Shown here one piece after another: positions 1-8,400 of a stretch of 64,000 bases of DNA. This stretch comes from Telluria mixta. GTDB lineage: Bacteria > Pseudomonadota > Gammaproteobacteria > Burkholderiales > Burkholderiaceae_D. Both the position numbers and the translations under genes were made by a program. Positions within the stretch are counted from its first letter, which is position 1, and the number at the start of each line of letters is the position of its first letter. The notes beneath the pieces were generated by a model, which was given only the letters and a program-made list of their open reading frames with translations, searched no databases and was not told where the DNA came from. Where the stretch lies: the NCBI RefSeq assembly GCF_029223865.1, contig NZ_CP119520.1, forward strand, positions 3,162,001 through 3,226,000. Direction: 5' to 3'.

Positions 1-1086
1 GGCGGCGCGGCTGCGAACCTGGCCGTCACGCTGGGCGCGTTCGGCGGCATCTTCATCGGCGGCGGCATCGTGCCGCGCATGGCCGAGTGGTTCAAGACGT
101 CGCCGTTCCGCACGCGCTTCGAAGCCAAGGGTCGCTTCTCCAGCTACCTCGCGCAGATCCCGACCTACGTGATCATGATGCCGACGCCGGCCCTGTACGG
201 CGTGTCGAGCATCCTGTCGGAACACCTGCGCAACCGCAGCGGCGCCAACACGCTGATGGAACGCGTGCAGCACCTGCAGGCGGAACTGTCGCCGGCCGAG
301 CAGCGCGTGGCGCAGCTCGTGATCGAGCACCCGCGCAAGGTGCTGTCGGAGCCGATCGCCGAGATCGCGAAACTGGCCGACGTCAGCCAGCCGACCGTGA
401 TCCGCTTCTGCCGCTCGCTGGGCTTCTCCGGCCTCGCCGACTTCAAGCTGAAGTTCGCAGGCAGCCTGACGGGCACGATTCCCGTCCGCCACAGCCAGGT
501 GCGCATGACGGACAGCACCCATGACCTGTCGGCGAAAGTCATCGACAACACGGTGTCCGCGATCCTCAGGTTCCGCGACCAGCTGGACGTGAACTCGATC
601 GACCGCGCCATCGACATTTTGCGCCGCGCCAAGCGCGTCGAGTTCTACGCGATGGGCAATTCGCGCGTCGTGGCGCTGGACGGCCAGCACAAGTTCTTCC
701 GCTTCCGCATCCCGACGTCGTCGTACGGCGATTCGCACCTGTTCGCGCTGGCGGCCGAGCTGCTGGGACCGGGCGACGTGGTCGTCGCCATCTCGACGAC
801 GGGCCAGCTGCCGGAACTGCTGGACGCCGTCGACGTGGCGCGCGCCGCCGGTGCCGACGTCATCGCCATCACGAGCAGCAAGTCCGCGCTGGCGCGCAAG
901 GCAAGCGTCTGCCTGGCCGTCGACCACAGCGAGGACAGCACGACGTTCCTGTCGATGATCTCGCGCATCCTGCAGCTGCTCCTCATCGACATCATGGCCG
1001 TCGGCATCTCGCTCGGCCCGGCCGGTGAAGCGGCGGAGGGCGACAGCGAACGCCGCCGCCTGCTGATCTCCCACCTCGACATCTGA
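1..1086 (+). CDS. Bifunctional glucokinase / RpiR-HexR regulator, 3' part (paralog 1)
   Basis: The reading frame is open from base 1, so the gene begins upstream of the window; 361 residues are visible. The first ~75 residues are the end of a glucokinase (GGIFIGGGIVPR, then FEAKGRFSSYL). An RpiR-type helix-turn-helix follows (AKLADVSQPTVIRFCRSLGF), then a SIS sugar-phosphate-binding domain (YAMGNSRVVALD, GDVVVAISTTGQ). The whole visible part aligns with the C-terminal 58% of the 620-residue protein at 17652. Established family role: the kinase makes glucose-6-phosphate and the HexR half represses central sugar genes until it binds a sugar-acid phosphate. The SIS loop reads ISTTG here and ISNSG in the paralog, which could alter ligand preference (inference). 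An EamA transporter starts 10 bp downstream, possibly in the same transcript. Confidence 0.9.
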   Translation, partial: GGAAANLAVTLGAFGGIFIGGGIVPRMAEWFKTSPFRTRFEAKGRFSSYLAQIPTYVIMMPTPALYGVSSILSEHLRNRSGANTLMERVQHLQAELSPAEQRVAQLVIEHPRKVLSEPIAEIAKLADVSQPTVIRFCRSLGFSGLADFKLKFAGSLTGTIPVRHSQVRMTDSTHDLSAKVIDNTVSAILRFRDQLDVNSIDRAIDILRRAKRVEFYAMGNSRVVALDGQHKFFRFRIPTSSYGDSHLFALAAELLGPGDVVVAISTTGQLPELLDAVDVARAAGADVIAITSSKSALARKASVCLAVDHSEDSTTFLSMISRILQLLLIDIMAVGISLGPAGEAAEGDSERRRLLISHLDI

Positions 1087-1096
1087 CCGGCGCATC

Positions 1097-1948
1097 GTGG
1101 CGCGCGCGACCTCCGCCACGATCGCCCTGACGGCACTTGCGATGGCCGCGTTCGCGGCCAACTCGCTGTTGTGCCGCATCGCCTTGCGCGATGCCCACAT
1201 CGATCCCGCCACGTTCGGCGTCATCCGCGTGACGTCCGGTGCGCTCGTGCTGATGCTTGCCATGCGTCTGCGGTCGCGTCCCGCGGCAACGCCGGACTGG
1301 CGCGCCGCCGCCATGCTGTTCGCCTACGTGGCAGCGTTTTCGTTTGCCTACCTCACCTTGCCGGCGGGGACCGGTGCGCTGATCCTGTTCGGCGCCGTGC
1401 AACTGACGATGTTCGCCGTGGGCCTCGCGGGCGGCGAACGGTTCGCGCCGCGCGGCTGGGCGGGCCTCGCGCTGGCGCTGGCCGGCTTCATCGTACTCGT
1501 CTTGCCCGGCGTGGCCGCGCCGCCCTTGACGGGCGCCGCGCTGATGGCCGTCGCGGGCATCGCGTGGGGCGCGTATTCATTGCGCGGGCGCGGCGTGCCC
1601 GACCCGCTCGCGGCCACCGCATCGAACTTCCTGCGCGCCACGCCGCTCGCGCTGCTGCTAGGCTTCCTGTTCGCTGCACGCGCTCATGCGGATACGGCCG
1701 GGATCGTGCTTGCCATTGCGTCCGGTGCGCTGACGTCAGGGCTCGGCTACGTGATCTGGTACGCGGCGCTGCGCGGGCTGTCGGCGCTGCAGGCCGCGAG
1801 CGTGCAACTGTCGGTGCCCGTGATCGCGGCCGTCGGCGGCACGCTGTGGCTGGACGAGGCGTTCACGCCGCGGCTGCTGGCTGCCGTCGTCGCGATCCTG
1901 GGCGGGATCGCGCTCGTGCTGACGGATCGGGCGCGCAAGCGGGGTTGA
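1097..1948 (+). CDS. EamA/DMT-family inner-membrane transporter
   Basis: A 283-residue protein built of about ten hydrophobic helices in two repeated halves, the normal size and layout of drug/metabolite transporters of the EamA type. Small-residue-rich segments such as FAANSLLCRIAL near the N-terminus and GLGYVIWYAALRGLSALQA near residue 215 are typical of the two EamA repeats. The start is a GTG 10 bp after the preceding glk-hexR stop, so co-transcription is likely. No ATG gives the complete first helix. The substrate cannot be read from the sequence; relatives export amino acids, nucleosides or small organics. Confidence 0.85.
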   Translation: MARATSATIALTALAMAAFAANSLLCRIALRDAHIDPATFGVIRVTSGALVLMLAMRLRSRPAATPDWRAAAMLFAYVAAFSFAYLTLPAGTGALILFGAVQLTMFAVGLAGGERFAPRGWAGLALALAGFIVLVLPGVAAPPLTGAALMAVAGIAWGAYSLRGRGVPDPLAATASNFLRATPLALLLGFLFAARAHADTAGIVLAIASGALTSGLGYVIWYAALRGLSALQAASVQLSVPVIAAVGGTLWLDEAFTPRLLAAVVAILGGIALVLTDRARKRG

Positions 1949-1957
1949 TCCGCCCGA

Positions 1958-4261
1958 TCAGCGCACGCGCCCCTGCATCGCGAGATAGACGCGCGCGCTG
2001 GCCGGATCGTCCGACGTGACGGTGAGCTGGCCGGTGTACAGGCCCGGTCGCTTCGGCTTGCCGTCGGGGCCCGTGCGCACGCTGAGCCGGTACGTGATCG
2101 CGACGCTTTGGCCCGGCTTGAGTGTGACTGGCATCACGCCACCCATCTGCTCGAACGGGTAGTTCGGCCAGAGCAGCACGCGGCCGTCGGAAAAACTCTG
2201 CTGGGAATCCGTCTCGAATTGCGCGTTCTCGCCATATTCGTACTGGCCGCCCTGCGGCGTGCCGTAGTCGACGCCCGTGACGACGAAAATCGTACCGATG
2301 CGGACGTGCAGGTCGGCGTCGCCGCGGTTGGAAAAGATCACCACCCGCCGCGCGCCCGCGCCGCCGACGGCATCGGCCATCGTGATCGGCATGGTCAGCG
2401 CGCCGCCGTTCTGGTGCTTGCCGTCGATGACCAGCTTCGGCTGGGGCCCCGCCGGTACGGGACGCATCGTGATCCAGGGATCGCCTTGCAGGCTCACGGG
2501 CGAGCCTTCCAGGCGGCCGTACACGGTTTCCGCGAAGGTGCTGCCGTTCTGGAGCAGGGCGTATTCGTTCTTGATGATGTCGTCTTCGTAGAGGCTCGTG
2601 ACCGCCGTGACGGTGGTCGTGCCGCGCGTGAGCAGCGCATTCCCGCGCATCAGCAGCGTCGTCCCGACCGAGTCCGGGTACAGGAAGTTCTGCGTGCTGC
2701 AGGACGCCAGTTCGATGTACTTGGCCTTGACGGATTGCGCGGCCACGCTCGACGCGTTCCAGTCGGTGCTGTCGCTCGAATAGAAGACGCCGGGCGTGCC
2801 GGGACCCTCGAAGTCGAGATACTGCGGTGCGCCATGCACGTTCACGACGCACATTTCCGTGTTCTGGCCGATACAGTCGAGGAAGGCGTCGCGCCGTTGT
2901 ACCGACGTGCCCTCGTTCAGGTAGCTGATGGCGCCGGCCGGATACAGGCCGACGTTCGCCCACTTGTCCGATTGATCGCCCCACTGGGCTGCCGGACCGC
3001 CGAACCAGCCGGCTTCGATCATGCGGAAGCGCTGGACCCAGCCCGCATTCGCGCTCGCGCCGGCGCGGTGATAGGCGATCATCTGGTCCAGCTTGTTCGC
3101 CAGTTCGCCCGCTTCCGCCTGGGGGCTGGTCCCGCGCAGGACCGACAGCACCAGGCCGTTCTGGCAGCGCGGGTCGGCCGAATGCAGGGCCAGGGCATTG
3201 AGGACCTGGCCTCCGGCATTCAGGTCGAAGGCGGGGCAATCGGGCAGGCGATACACGTCGAGGAACGGCGCATCGCCGGCGGTGGGGATGGGGACCTGGC
3301 CGACGAGGAGGGCGCCGTCGTAGCCCTCCAATTGGGCACGGATCGCGCTGATGGTAGTGGCGGCGGCGGCGACGTCCACGCTCCACGCGGGGCCGTTACG
3401 GCGCAGGGCGGTCAGGTCGTTGCCCAGCGCGCCGGCCAGCGCGGCTAGGCGGGTGCCGTTGTCGGCCAGGCGTTCCGGGGCCGCGAGCAGGAGAATCCTG
3501 CGCGTGCCCGGCACCGCCTCGTCGAACTTGCCGGCAGCGAGATCGGCGAGGCGTCCGATGGTGGCGTCGATATTCGCCTGCACGGCGGCGTCGTCGGCCA
3601 TGCCGGCCACGTTGTGCATCAGGCCGCGTACGATGGTGTTCGCGATGTGGCCGTCGTACAAGGCGCGCTGCCCGGCCGCATCGAGCGTACGCGTGAACTG
3701 CACGGCGGCCCGCACCTTGCGCGTCGCCAGGTCGGCGTCCGTCCCCTGGGCGCCGGCCAGCACGGACAACAGGACGTTCGCCCGCGTGACGCCGTGCAGG
3801 TTGAGCGCATCGACCCAGAACTTGTCGCCGGCCGCGTCCGGGTAATGCGAAAACAGGTTCTGGTACAGGGCGAGTACCCATTCCGCGTCGTAGCAGGTGA
3901 TCACGCAGACGGGATAGAGCTGCTTCGATTCCTCGCTCGCGGCGAAGGCATCGACCAGGTTGCGCACGGCGGCATTCGTCCCGTAAGCATCGAACAGGCC
4001 CCCGATCGTGGTCGGAGCCCCGGCCGCGCGGTAGGCTTTCGTGAAGTAGGCCAGGCCGGCAGGATCGGCGGGACGGCCGAAGTAGCCGAGGTACAGCTGC
4101 TGCACCAGGTATTCGTATTCCGCATCCACGCTCGCCGGGGTGCCGAGGGCGGCGGCGGTGCGCTCGGCACCGGTGTGCTGCACCGGTTGCTGGTCGCCGC
4201 CGCAGGACGCCAGGAGGACAACAAGCAGGGCCGAGGCGGCGGCCCGGATCAGTGTGCGCAT
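1958..4261 (-). CDS. Large lipoprotein: DUF4214-like domain, caspase-like (clan CD) His/Cys pair, C-terminal Ig-like domain
   Basis: A 767-residue protein with a lipoprotein signal (LLASC, lipidated Cys20). Residues ~48-200 carry DUF4214-like motifs (LYLGYFGRPADPAGLAYF) as found in surface and S-layer-associated proteins. In the middle, VVNVHGAPQY (His ~472) and, about 48 residues on, IELASCSTQNF (Cys ~520) look like the catalytic His-Gly and Cys of clan CD peptidases (gingipain, caspase, C11); GNALLTRGTTTV follows, as in gingipain-like folds. The last ~120 residues are beta-rich (VVIFSNRGDADLHV ... LTVTSDDP), like ASH/DUF1573 Ig domains. What is seen is the motifs; peptidase activity is inference. 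It stands alone, convergent with the EamA gene. The Lol-pathway position +2 residue is Gly, so an outer-membrane location is likely. Confidence 0.75.
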   Translation of the reverse strand: MRTLIRAAASALLVVLLASCGGDQQPVQHTGAERTAAALGTPASVDAEYEYLVQQLYLGYFGRPADPAGLAYFTKAYRAAGAPTTIGGLFDAYGTNAAVRNLVDAFAASEESKQLYPVCVITCYDAEWVLALYQNLFSHYPDAAGDKFWVDALNLHGVTRANVLLSVLAGAQGTDADLATRKVRAAVQFTRTLDAAGQRALYDGHIANTIVRGLMHNVAGMADDAAVQANIDATIGRLADLAAGKFDEAVPGTRRILLLAAPERLADNGTRLAALAGALGNDLTALRRNGPAWSVDVAAAATTISAIRAQLEGYDGALLVGQVPIPTAGDAPFLDVYRLPDCPAFDLNAGGQVLNALALHSADPRCQNGLVLSVLRGTSPQAEAGELANKLDQMIAYHRAGASANAGWVQRFRMIEAGWFGGPAAQWGDQSDKWANVGLYPAGAISYLNEGTSVQRRDAFLDCIGQNTEMCVVNVHGAPQYLDFEGPGTPGVFYSSDSTDWNASSVAAQSVKAKYIELASCSTQNFLYPDSVGTTLLMRGNALLTRGTTTVTAVTSLYEDDIIKNEYALLQNGSTFAETVYGRLEGSPVSLQGDPWITMRPVPAGPQPKLVIDGKHQNGGALTMPITMADAVGGAGARRVVIFSNRGDADLHVRIGTIFVVTGVDYGTPQGGQYEYGENAQFETDSQQSFSDGRVLLWPNYPFEQMGGVMPVTLKPGQSVAITYRLSVRTGPDGKPKRPGLYTGQLTVTSDDPASARVYLAMQGRVR

Positions 4262-4321
4262 GGGGGAGGTGAGTGGAACGAAACCCCCATGCTATTCGAT
4301 ATAAACCGTTTTGTGTAAATA

Positions 4322-5599
4322 TTAAGCAGGCATCATGCGCCGGAACAGCAGGCTCGCGTTGACGCCGCCGAACCCGAACCCGTTCGAGATCGCATAGTCC
4401 GTCGCAATCGCGCGCGCCGCGCCGCCGACGACGTCGACGCCTTCCGCCGCCGCATCGGGCTGCACAAGGTTCAAGGTCGGCGGCGCCACCTGGTCGCGCA
4501 GGGCGAGCACGGTGAAGATGGCTTCCACGCCGCCGGCCGCGCCGAGCAGATGGCCCGTCGCGGACTTGGTGGCCGAGACGGCGGGGCCCCGTCCCGCGCC
4601 AAAGATGGTCTTGATGGCGGCCAGTTCGCTCACGTCGCCCACCGGCGTGGACGTCGCGTGGGCATTCAGGTGCCCGATGAGTTCGGGCGCGACGCCGGCC
4701 TGCCGGATCGCCTGTGCCATCGCGCGCCGTCCGCCGTCGCCGTCCTCGGGCGGGGACGTCATGTGGTACGCATCGGCACTGGTGCCATAGCCGACCAGTT
4801 CCGCGATCGGCACCGCGCCGCGGCGCAGCGCGTGCTCCAGCTCTTCGATGACGAGGATGCCGGCACCTTCGCCCATCACGAAGCCGTCGCGCGCCGCATC
4901 GAATGGACGCGATGCCTGCGTGGGATCGTCGTTGAAGCTGGTGGACATCGTCCGCGCGGCGGCGAACGCGCCGAAGCTGACCCGGTCGATGCACGCCTCG
5001 GCGCCGCCGCACACGGCGACGTCGGCCTCGCCCCCACGGATCAGGCGCGCGGCATCGCCGATGGCCTGTGCGCTCGCGGCGCATGCCGTCACGGGCGCAC
5101 CCAGCGGACCGCGCAGGCCGTGGCGGATCGAGATCTGCCCGGCCGCCATATTGGCCAGGAAGCTCGGCACGGTGAACGGCGACAGGCGCCGCGGTCCGCG
5201 GCCGTCTGTGGTGCGCACGGCTTCCACAATGGCGCCAAAGCCGCCGATGCCGGATGCCACGATGGTGGCCGTGCGTTCGCGCTCATCGTCGGTCTGCGGC
5301 TGCCAGCCGGCCTGCTGCAAGGCTTCCCTGGCAGCGGCCAGCGCGAACATGCTGAACCGGTCCATCTTCTTCTGGTCCTTCGGTTCCACGAAGCGGTCGG
5401 CATCGAAGCCCCACGGGCGGTCGTCCGTCAACGCCGGCACGACGCCGGCAACCTTGGCCGGAATCGCTTCCGTGATCTCCTCGGACAGGCCGACCAGGCC
5501 GGACTCGCCCTTCAACAGGCGTCCCCACGCGGTTTCGACCCCACAGCCCAACGGCGACACCAGGCCCATGCCGGTCACGACGATGCGTTTCGTATTCAC
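4322..5599 (-). CDS. Beta-ketoacyl-ACP synthase II (FabF-type)
   Basis: A 425-residue condensing enzyme that would elongate acyl-ACP with malonyl-ACP. The Cys-His-His triad is complete: VTACAASAQAI, NAHATSTPVGD and KSATGHLLGAAG, with the C-terminal glycine-rich GFGFGGVNASL. A GTG at 5599 is preferred over an in-frame ATG 24 bp upstream because GGGGAG lies 6 bases before the GTG and the protein then begins NTKRIVVTGMG, the standard family start. The main fatty-acid cluster (fabH-fabD-fabG-acpP) is not nearby, so this is probably a second, specialised synthase. It is divergent from an AraC regulator across a 127-bp gap full of GCGCCA motifs and is likely controlled by it (inference). Confidence 0.92.
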   Translation of the reverse strand: MNTKRIVVTGMGLVSPLGCGVETAWGRLLKGESGLVGLSEEITEAIPAKVAGVVPALTDDRPWGFDADRFVEPKDQKKMDRFSMFALAAAREALQQAGWQPQTDDERERTATIVASGIGGFGAIVEAVRTTDGRGPRRLSPFTVPSFLANMAAGQISIRHGLRGPLGAPVTACAASAQAIGDAARLIRGGEADVAVCGGAEACIDRVSFGAFAAARTMSTSFNDDPTQASRPFDAARDGFVMGEGAGILVIEELEHALRRGAVPIAELVGYGTSADAYHMTSPPEDGDGGRRAMAQAIRQAGVAPELIGHLNAHATSTPVGDVSELAAIKTIFGAGRGPAVSATKSATGHLLGAAGGVEAIFTVLALRDQVAPPTLNLVQPDAAAEGVDVVGGAARAIATDYAISNGFGFGGVNASLLFRRMMPA

Positions 5600-5618
5600 T
5601 TCATGCTCCCCAAAGGTT

Positions 5619-5716
5619 TGCAAAATGCGCCACTTGGCGCAGAATTAAGCGCCAGTATAGGGAGGTTGCGTAGCAAAAGTTGGTGCATCGCGCCAATCAG
5701 TATGCAAAACGCGCCA
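5619..5716. promoter_or_regulatory. Cluster of GCGCCA operator-like motifs between fabF-type gene and araC-type gene
   Basis: The divergent gap holds a perfect inverted repeat TGCGCCA-CT-TGGCGCA at 5626-5641 and a direct repeat TGCAAAAtGCGCCA (5619-5632) / TGCAAAAcGCGCCA (5703-5716), 13 of 14 identical. Further GCGCCA copies lie at about 5649 and 5693. The two direct repeats are placed close to the two divergent start codons. Their arrangement suggests binding sites for the neighbouring AraC regulator acting on both genes; this is inference. Confidence 0.5.
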
Positions 5717-5726
5717 TAATTACGGC

Positions 5727-6737
5727 ATGATCACGCTCTCTGCCCACTTCCTGCACGGGATGCTGCACGCCATCCGCGCCCGGCACGGCGACGACGTGGC
5801 GGCGCAGGTGCTCGCCGGTGCCGCGATTCCGCCATCGCTGCTCGACCAGCCCGACGCGCGCCTCACGCGCCAGCAATACGTCGCGCTGTACCGGACGATC
5901 GCGGCGACGCTCGACGACGAGATGCTGGGATTGTGGTCCCGGCCGATCCGCGGCGGCACGCTGAAGTACCTGATGCTCAGCCTTCTGGACGCGCCGACGG
6001 TGCTGGTCGCGCTCAACCGCCTGGTGCGCTTCTGGAACCTGCTGCTGGACGACTACCGGCTGCAGATCTCGACGAAGAACGACCTGGTGCGCCTCGCCTT
6101 GGTGGAACGGGCGCCGGGCACGCCCGTCACGCCGCTGGGCCACGAGCTGATGATGAAGCTGATCCACGGGATCGCCTCGTGGCTGCTCGGCCGCGAGATC
6201 AGCCTGCACCGCATCGACTTCACCTTCGCCCGCCCGCGGCATGCGGAAGATCACGCGTTCCTGTTCCCCGGCGAGGTGCGCTTCGACGCGGACGTGACGT
6301 GCATTTATTTTTCCTACGCGGATTGCGCCGAACAGTTCAAGCGCGAGAAACACGAGCTGTGGGCATTCCTGAAACGCGCGCCGGAAGACTGGACGTTCAG
6401 CGCCGGCCAGCGTGGCACCCTGATGGCGAGGACGCGCGCCTATCTCGAGCAGCACATCGCGCAGCCGGTGACGATCCAGGATCTCGCGCAGGCCCTGCAC
6501 GTCTCCGTGCGCACGCTCAACCGGCGCTTCGCGGAAGAGGGCACGCGCTTCCAGCTGGTGAAGGATGGCCTGCGGCGCGACATCGCCGTCCACCGGCTCG
6601 CCAATTCGAACACGGGCGTGGCGGCGCTGGCGTACGACCTGGGCTTCGCGGACGCCACCGGATTTTGCCGCGCCTTCAAGCAGTGGACGGGCAGCAGCCC
6701 GACCGATTATCGCAAGGGCAATCGTCAGGGCGAGTGA
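5727..6737 (+). CDS. AraC-family transcriptional regulator (arabinose-binding-like N-domain)
   Basis: 336 residues. Residues ~20-200 resemble the PF12625-type ligand domain seen in regulators such as OruR (SLLDAPTVLVALNRLVRFWNL near residue 90). Residues ~235-330 form the double helix-turn-helix AraC DNA-binding domain (VTIQDLAQALHVSVRTLNRRF and the second helix-turn-helix ending GSSPTDYR). It is divergent from a lone FabF-type synthase, with repeated GCGCCA motifs between, so it probably controls that gene and itself; regulators of this architecture often answer to fatty acids or small carbon compounds. The 3' end overlaps the pectinesterase gene on the other strand by 13 bp. Confidence 0.9.
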   Translation: MITLSAHFLHGMLHAIRARHGDDVAAQVLAGAAIPPSLLDQPDARLTRQQYVALYRTIAATLDDEMLGLWSRPIRGGTLKYLMLSLLDAPTVLVALNRLVRFWNLLLDDYRLQISTKNDLVRLALVERAPGTPVTPLGHELMMKLIHGIASWLLGREISLHRIDFTFARPRHAEDHAFLFPGEVRFDADVTCIYFSYADCAEQFKREKHELWAFLKRAPEDWTFSAGQRGTLMARTRAYLEQHIAQPVTIQDLAQALHVSVRTLNRRFAEEGTRFQLVKDGLRRDIAVHRLANSNTGVAALAYDLGFADATGFCRAFKQWTGSSPTDYRKGNRQGE

Positions 6738-8215
6738 GGCGTCCAGCCGCCCAGCACCCAGGCCGGATCGCGGTAGTGCGCGATCGTGTCCGCGTCGCGG
6801 TCCCTATCGAGCTGGCGCGATGCCGGATGCCGCTTGCCGACGTCCACCGGCTTGCCGTCCGCAGCGCGGCTGTTGAATTCCCAGAACCGTACGTGCGACG
6901 CATCGCCGTCGACGGGCCCCCAGCCTTCCGGCGCGATGCCGGTCAGGGTCGCATCCAGCAGCACCGCTTCCGCGTACGGATAATTGCGGCCCTTGTTGTC
7001 GGGCAGGCGCGCGAGGACAGTCTCCCCGCCGGTCGCATGGAACGTGCAGCGGTCGAACACGTTGCCGTGATTCGCTTGCGTATTCCGAATCCACATGAAC
7101 GCGCCGCGCGAGGTGATGTCACAGTGGCGGAAGTACGCGGGACCGCGGCCGAGGATCGTGTCGCCGGTGCCCGTCAGGCGAATGTTCTCGAAGTACGCGC
7201 TGCCGTTCGTCTGCAGCGCGTCGCCGGCGCCTTCGACCGTCACGTCCCTGACGATGGTGCGCTCGCCGTTGAGCAGCAGGCCTTCCGCCTGCCCGTTCGC
7301 CGTCGTCGCGATGGTGAGGTTGTCCAGCACCATGTCGTGCACATGGTCGAGCGCGAACGCCGCGCGCCGCGACGGGAACGTGCCCGGCAACTCGTTCGTG
7401 CCGACGTTCGGCGGGTGCGGATTGAACACCTCGTTGTTCGCGTAATGGATGCGCACGCCCTCGCGGCTTTCGCCCCGCACCGTGACGTCGTGCTTGTTGC
7501 GGGCGTAGACGATTTCCTCGTAGTCGCCGTTCTTCACGAACACCGTGACGCGGCCGGTGTGCCGGTCCGGCACCCAGTCGAGCGCGCCCTGCACGGTGTC
7601 GAAATCGCCGCTGCCGTCCGCCGCCACGGTCACGCGGCGCGCATCCGCAGCCGGCGCGCGGGCCTTCGTCGTGAAGCGCCAGTCCCTGACGCCCTCGAAG
7701 CTGCCGTCGGCCATCGTCAGCACGCCCGGATCGATCCGCACGTAATACGTCTTCCCGTAGCGGAGCAGGTCGTGGTGCGGGTAGATCGTGGCCGCGTTGC
7801 CGTGCACGATCACGGGGTGGAAATGAAAACCGTCCGTGAAGCCGCCGATGATCGTCAGCTGGTAGTTGCCGGCGGCGGGCGCGACGCCCGGTGCGGACGG
7901 CGTGCCGGGCTTCGTATCGGCATTGCTCCGGCGCGGTCCGTCGTACTCGTACGGCGTGGCGAGGTACGGGGGATACGGACCGGCCGCGCGTTCCGTGGGG
8001 CCGGCCGGGATGCCCATGTCCAGTTCGTCGACCAGGCGGTCGTCGGCCGCGTCGTAGATGCGGATCCTGCCGGCGTGGCCGATGGTCGGCGGGCTGGCGA
8101 AGCGGAGTACGAGATGCGTGTCCGGATTGACGTTGGTGGCGCCGTTCGGTGGAAGCTGGGTGGCGGCACCGGCCGGGGTGCAGAGGGCGAGGACGGCAAG
8201 GAACGCGGGTTTCAT
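6725..8215 (-). CDS. Secreted pectinesterase (carbohydrate esterase family 8) with N-terminal Ig-like domain
   Basis: A 496-residue exported enzyme that would remove methyl esters from homogalacturonan. The start at 8215 gives a signal peptide (MKPAFLAVLALCTPAGAA) preceded by GGAGA; the longer open frame upstream is untranslated-looking. Residues ~20-130 resemble a bacterial Ig-like SbsA domain (NGATNVNPDTHLVLRF). The beta-helix follows: GDFDTVQGALDWVPD opens the CE8 domain, DALQTNGSAYFENI carries the conserved Gln, GTGDTILGRG the first catalytic Asp region, and GAFMWIRNT is near the second. No pectate lyase or uronate genes are adjacent, so it works as a stand-alone secreted enzyme or with genes elsewhere. 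Confidence 0.85.
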   Translation of the reverse strand: MKPAFLAVLALCTPAGAATQLPPNGATNVNPDTHLVLRFASPPTIGHAGRIRIYDAADDRLVDELDMGIPAGPTERAAGPYPPYLATPYEYDGPRRSNADTKPGTPSAPGVAPAAGNYQLTIIGGFTDGFHFHPVIVHGNAATIYPHHDLLRYGKTYYVRIDPGVLTMADGSFEGVRDWRFTTKARAPAADARRVTVAADGSGDFDTVQGALDWVPDRHTGRVTVFVKNGDYEEIVYARNKHDVTVRGESREGVRIHYANNEVFNPHPPNVGTNELPGTFPSRRAAFALDHVHDMVLDNLTIATTANGQAEGLLLNGERTIVRDVTVEGAGDALQTNGSAYFENIRLTGTGDTILGRGPAYFRHCDITSRGAFMWIRNTQANHGNVFDRCTFHATGGETVLARLPDNKGRNYPYAEAVLLDATLTGIAPEGWGPVDGDASHVRFWEFNSRAADGKPVDVGKRHPASRQLDRDRDADTIAHYRDPAWVLGGWTPHSP

Positions 8216-8311
8216 GGTCTCCGTGGAAGGCAGCCTGTCGTCGGCCCATTGTAGTGTGGTCGGTCCGGATCGACAAGTGGTCCAGCCGGATTGCGGCGCT
8301 GTCCCGGAATG

Positions 8312-8361
8312 ACAACAGCTGTTGTTACGAGAATTGCCTCGTGGAATCAAAGTGTTACAAT
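8312..8361 (+). promoter_or_regulatory. Promoter and 14-bp palindrome upstream of the diguanylate cyclase
   Basis: A perfect palindrome ACAACAGCTGTTGT occupies 8312-8325. Just downstream is a sigma-70-like promoter: TTGCCT at 8334-8339, a 16-bp spacer, and TACAAT at 8356-8361, with transcription expected near 8368. The palindrome would lie near -50, a usual place for a regulator. No Shine-Dalgarno sequence is obvious before the ATG at 8401. Confidence 0.5.
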
Positions 8362-8400
8362 CGATGTCCGCCTGTCCGCGACATCCCCGGCGACACTTCC

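Noticed and set aside
8216..8400. Upstream extension of the diguanylate cyclase frame (from 8149)
   Set aside because: Contains the promoter and palindrome; its composition is unlike a protein domain and it overlaps the pectinesterase signal region.
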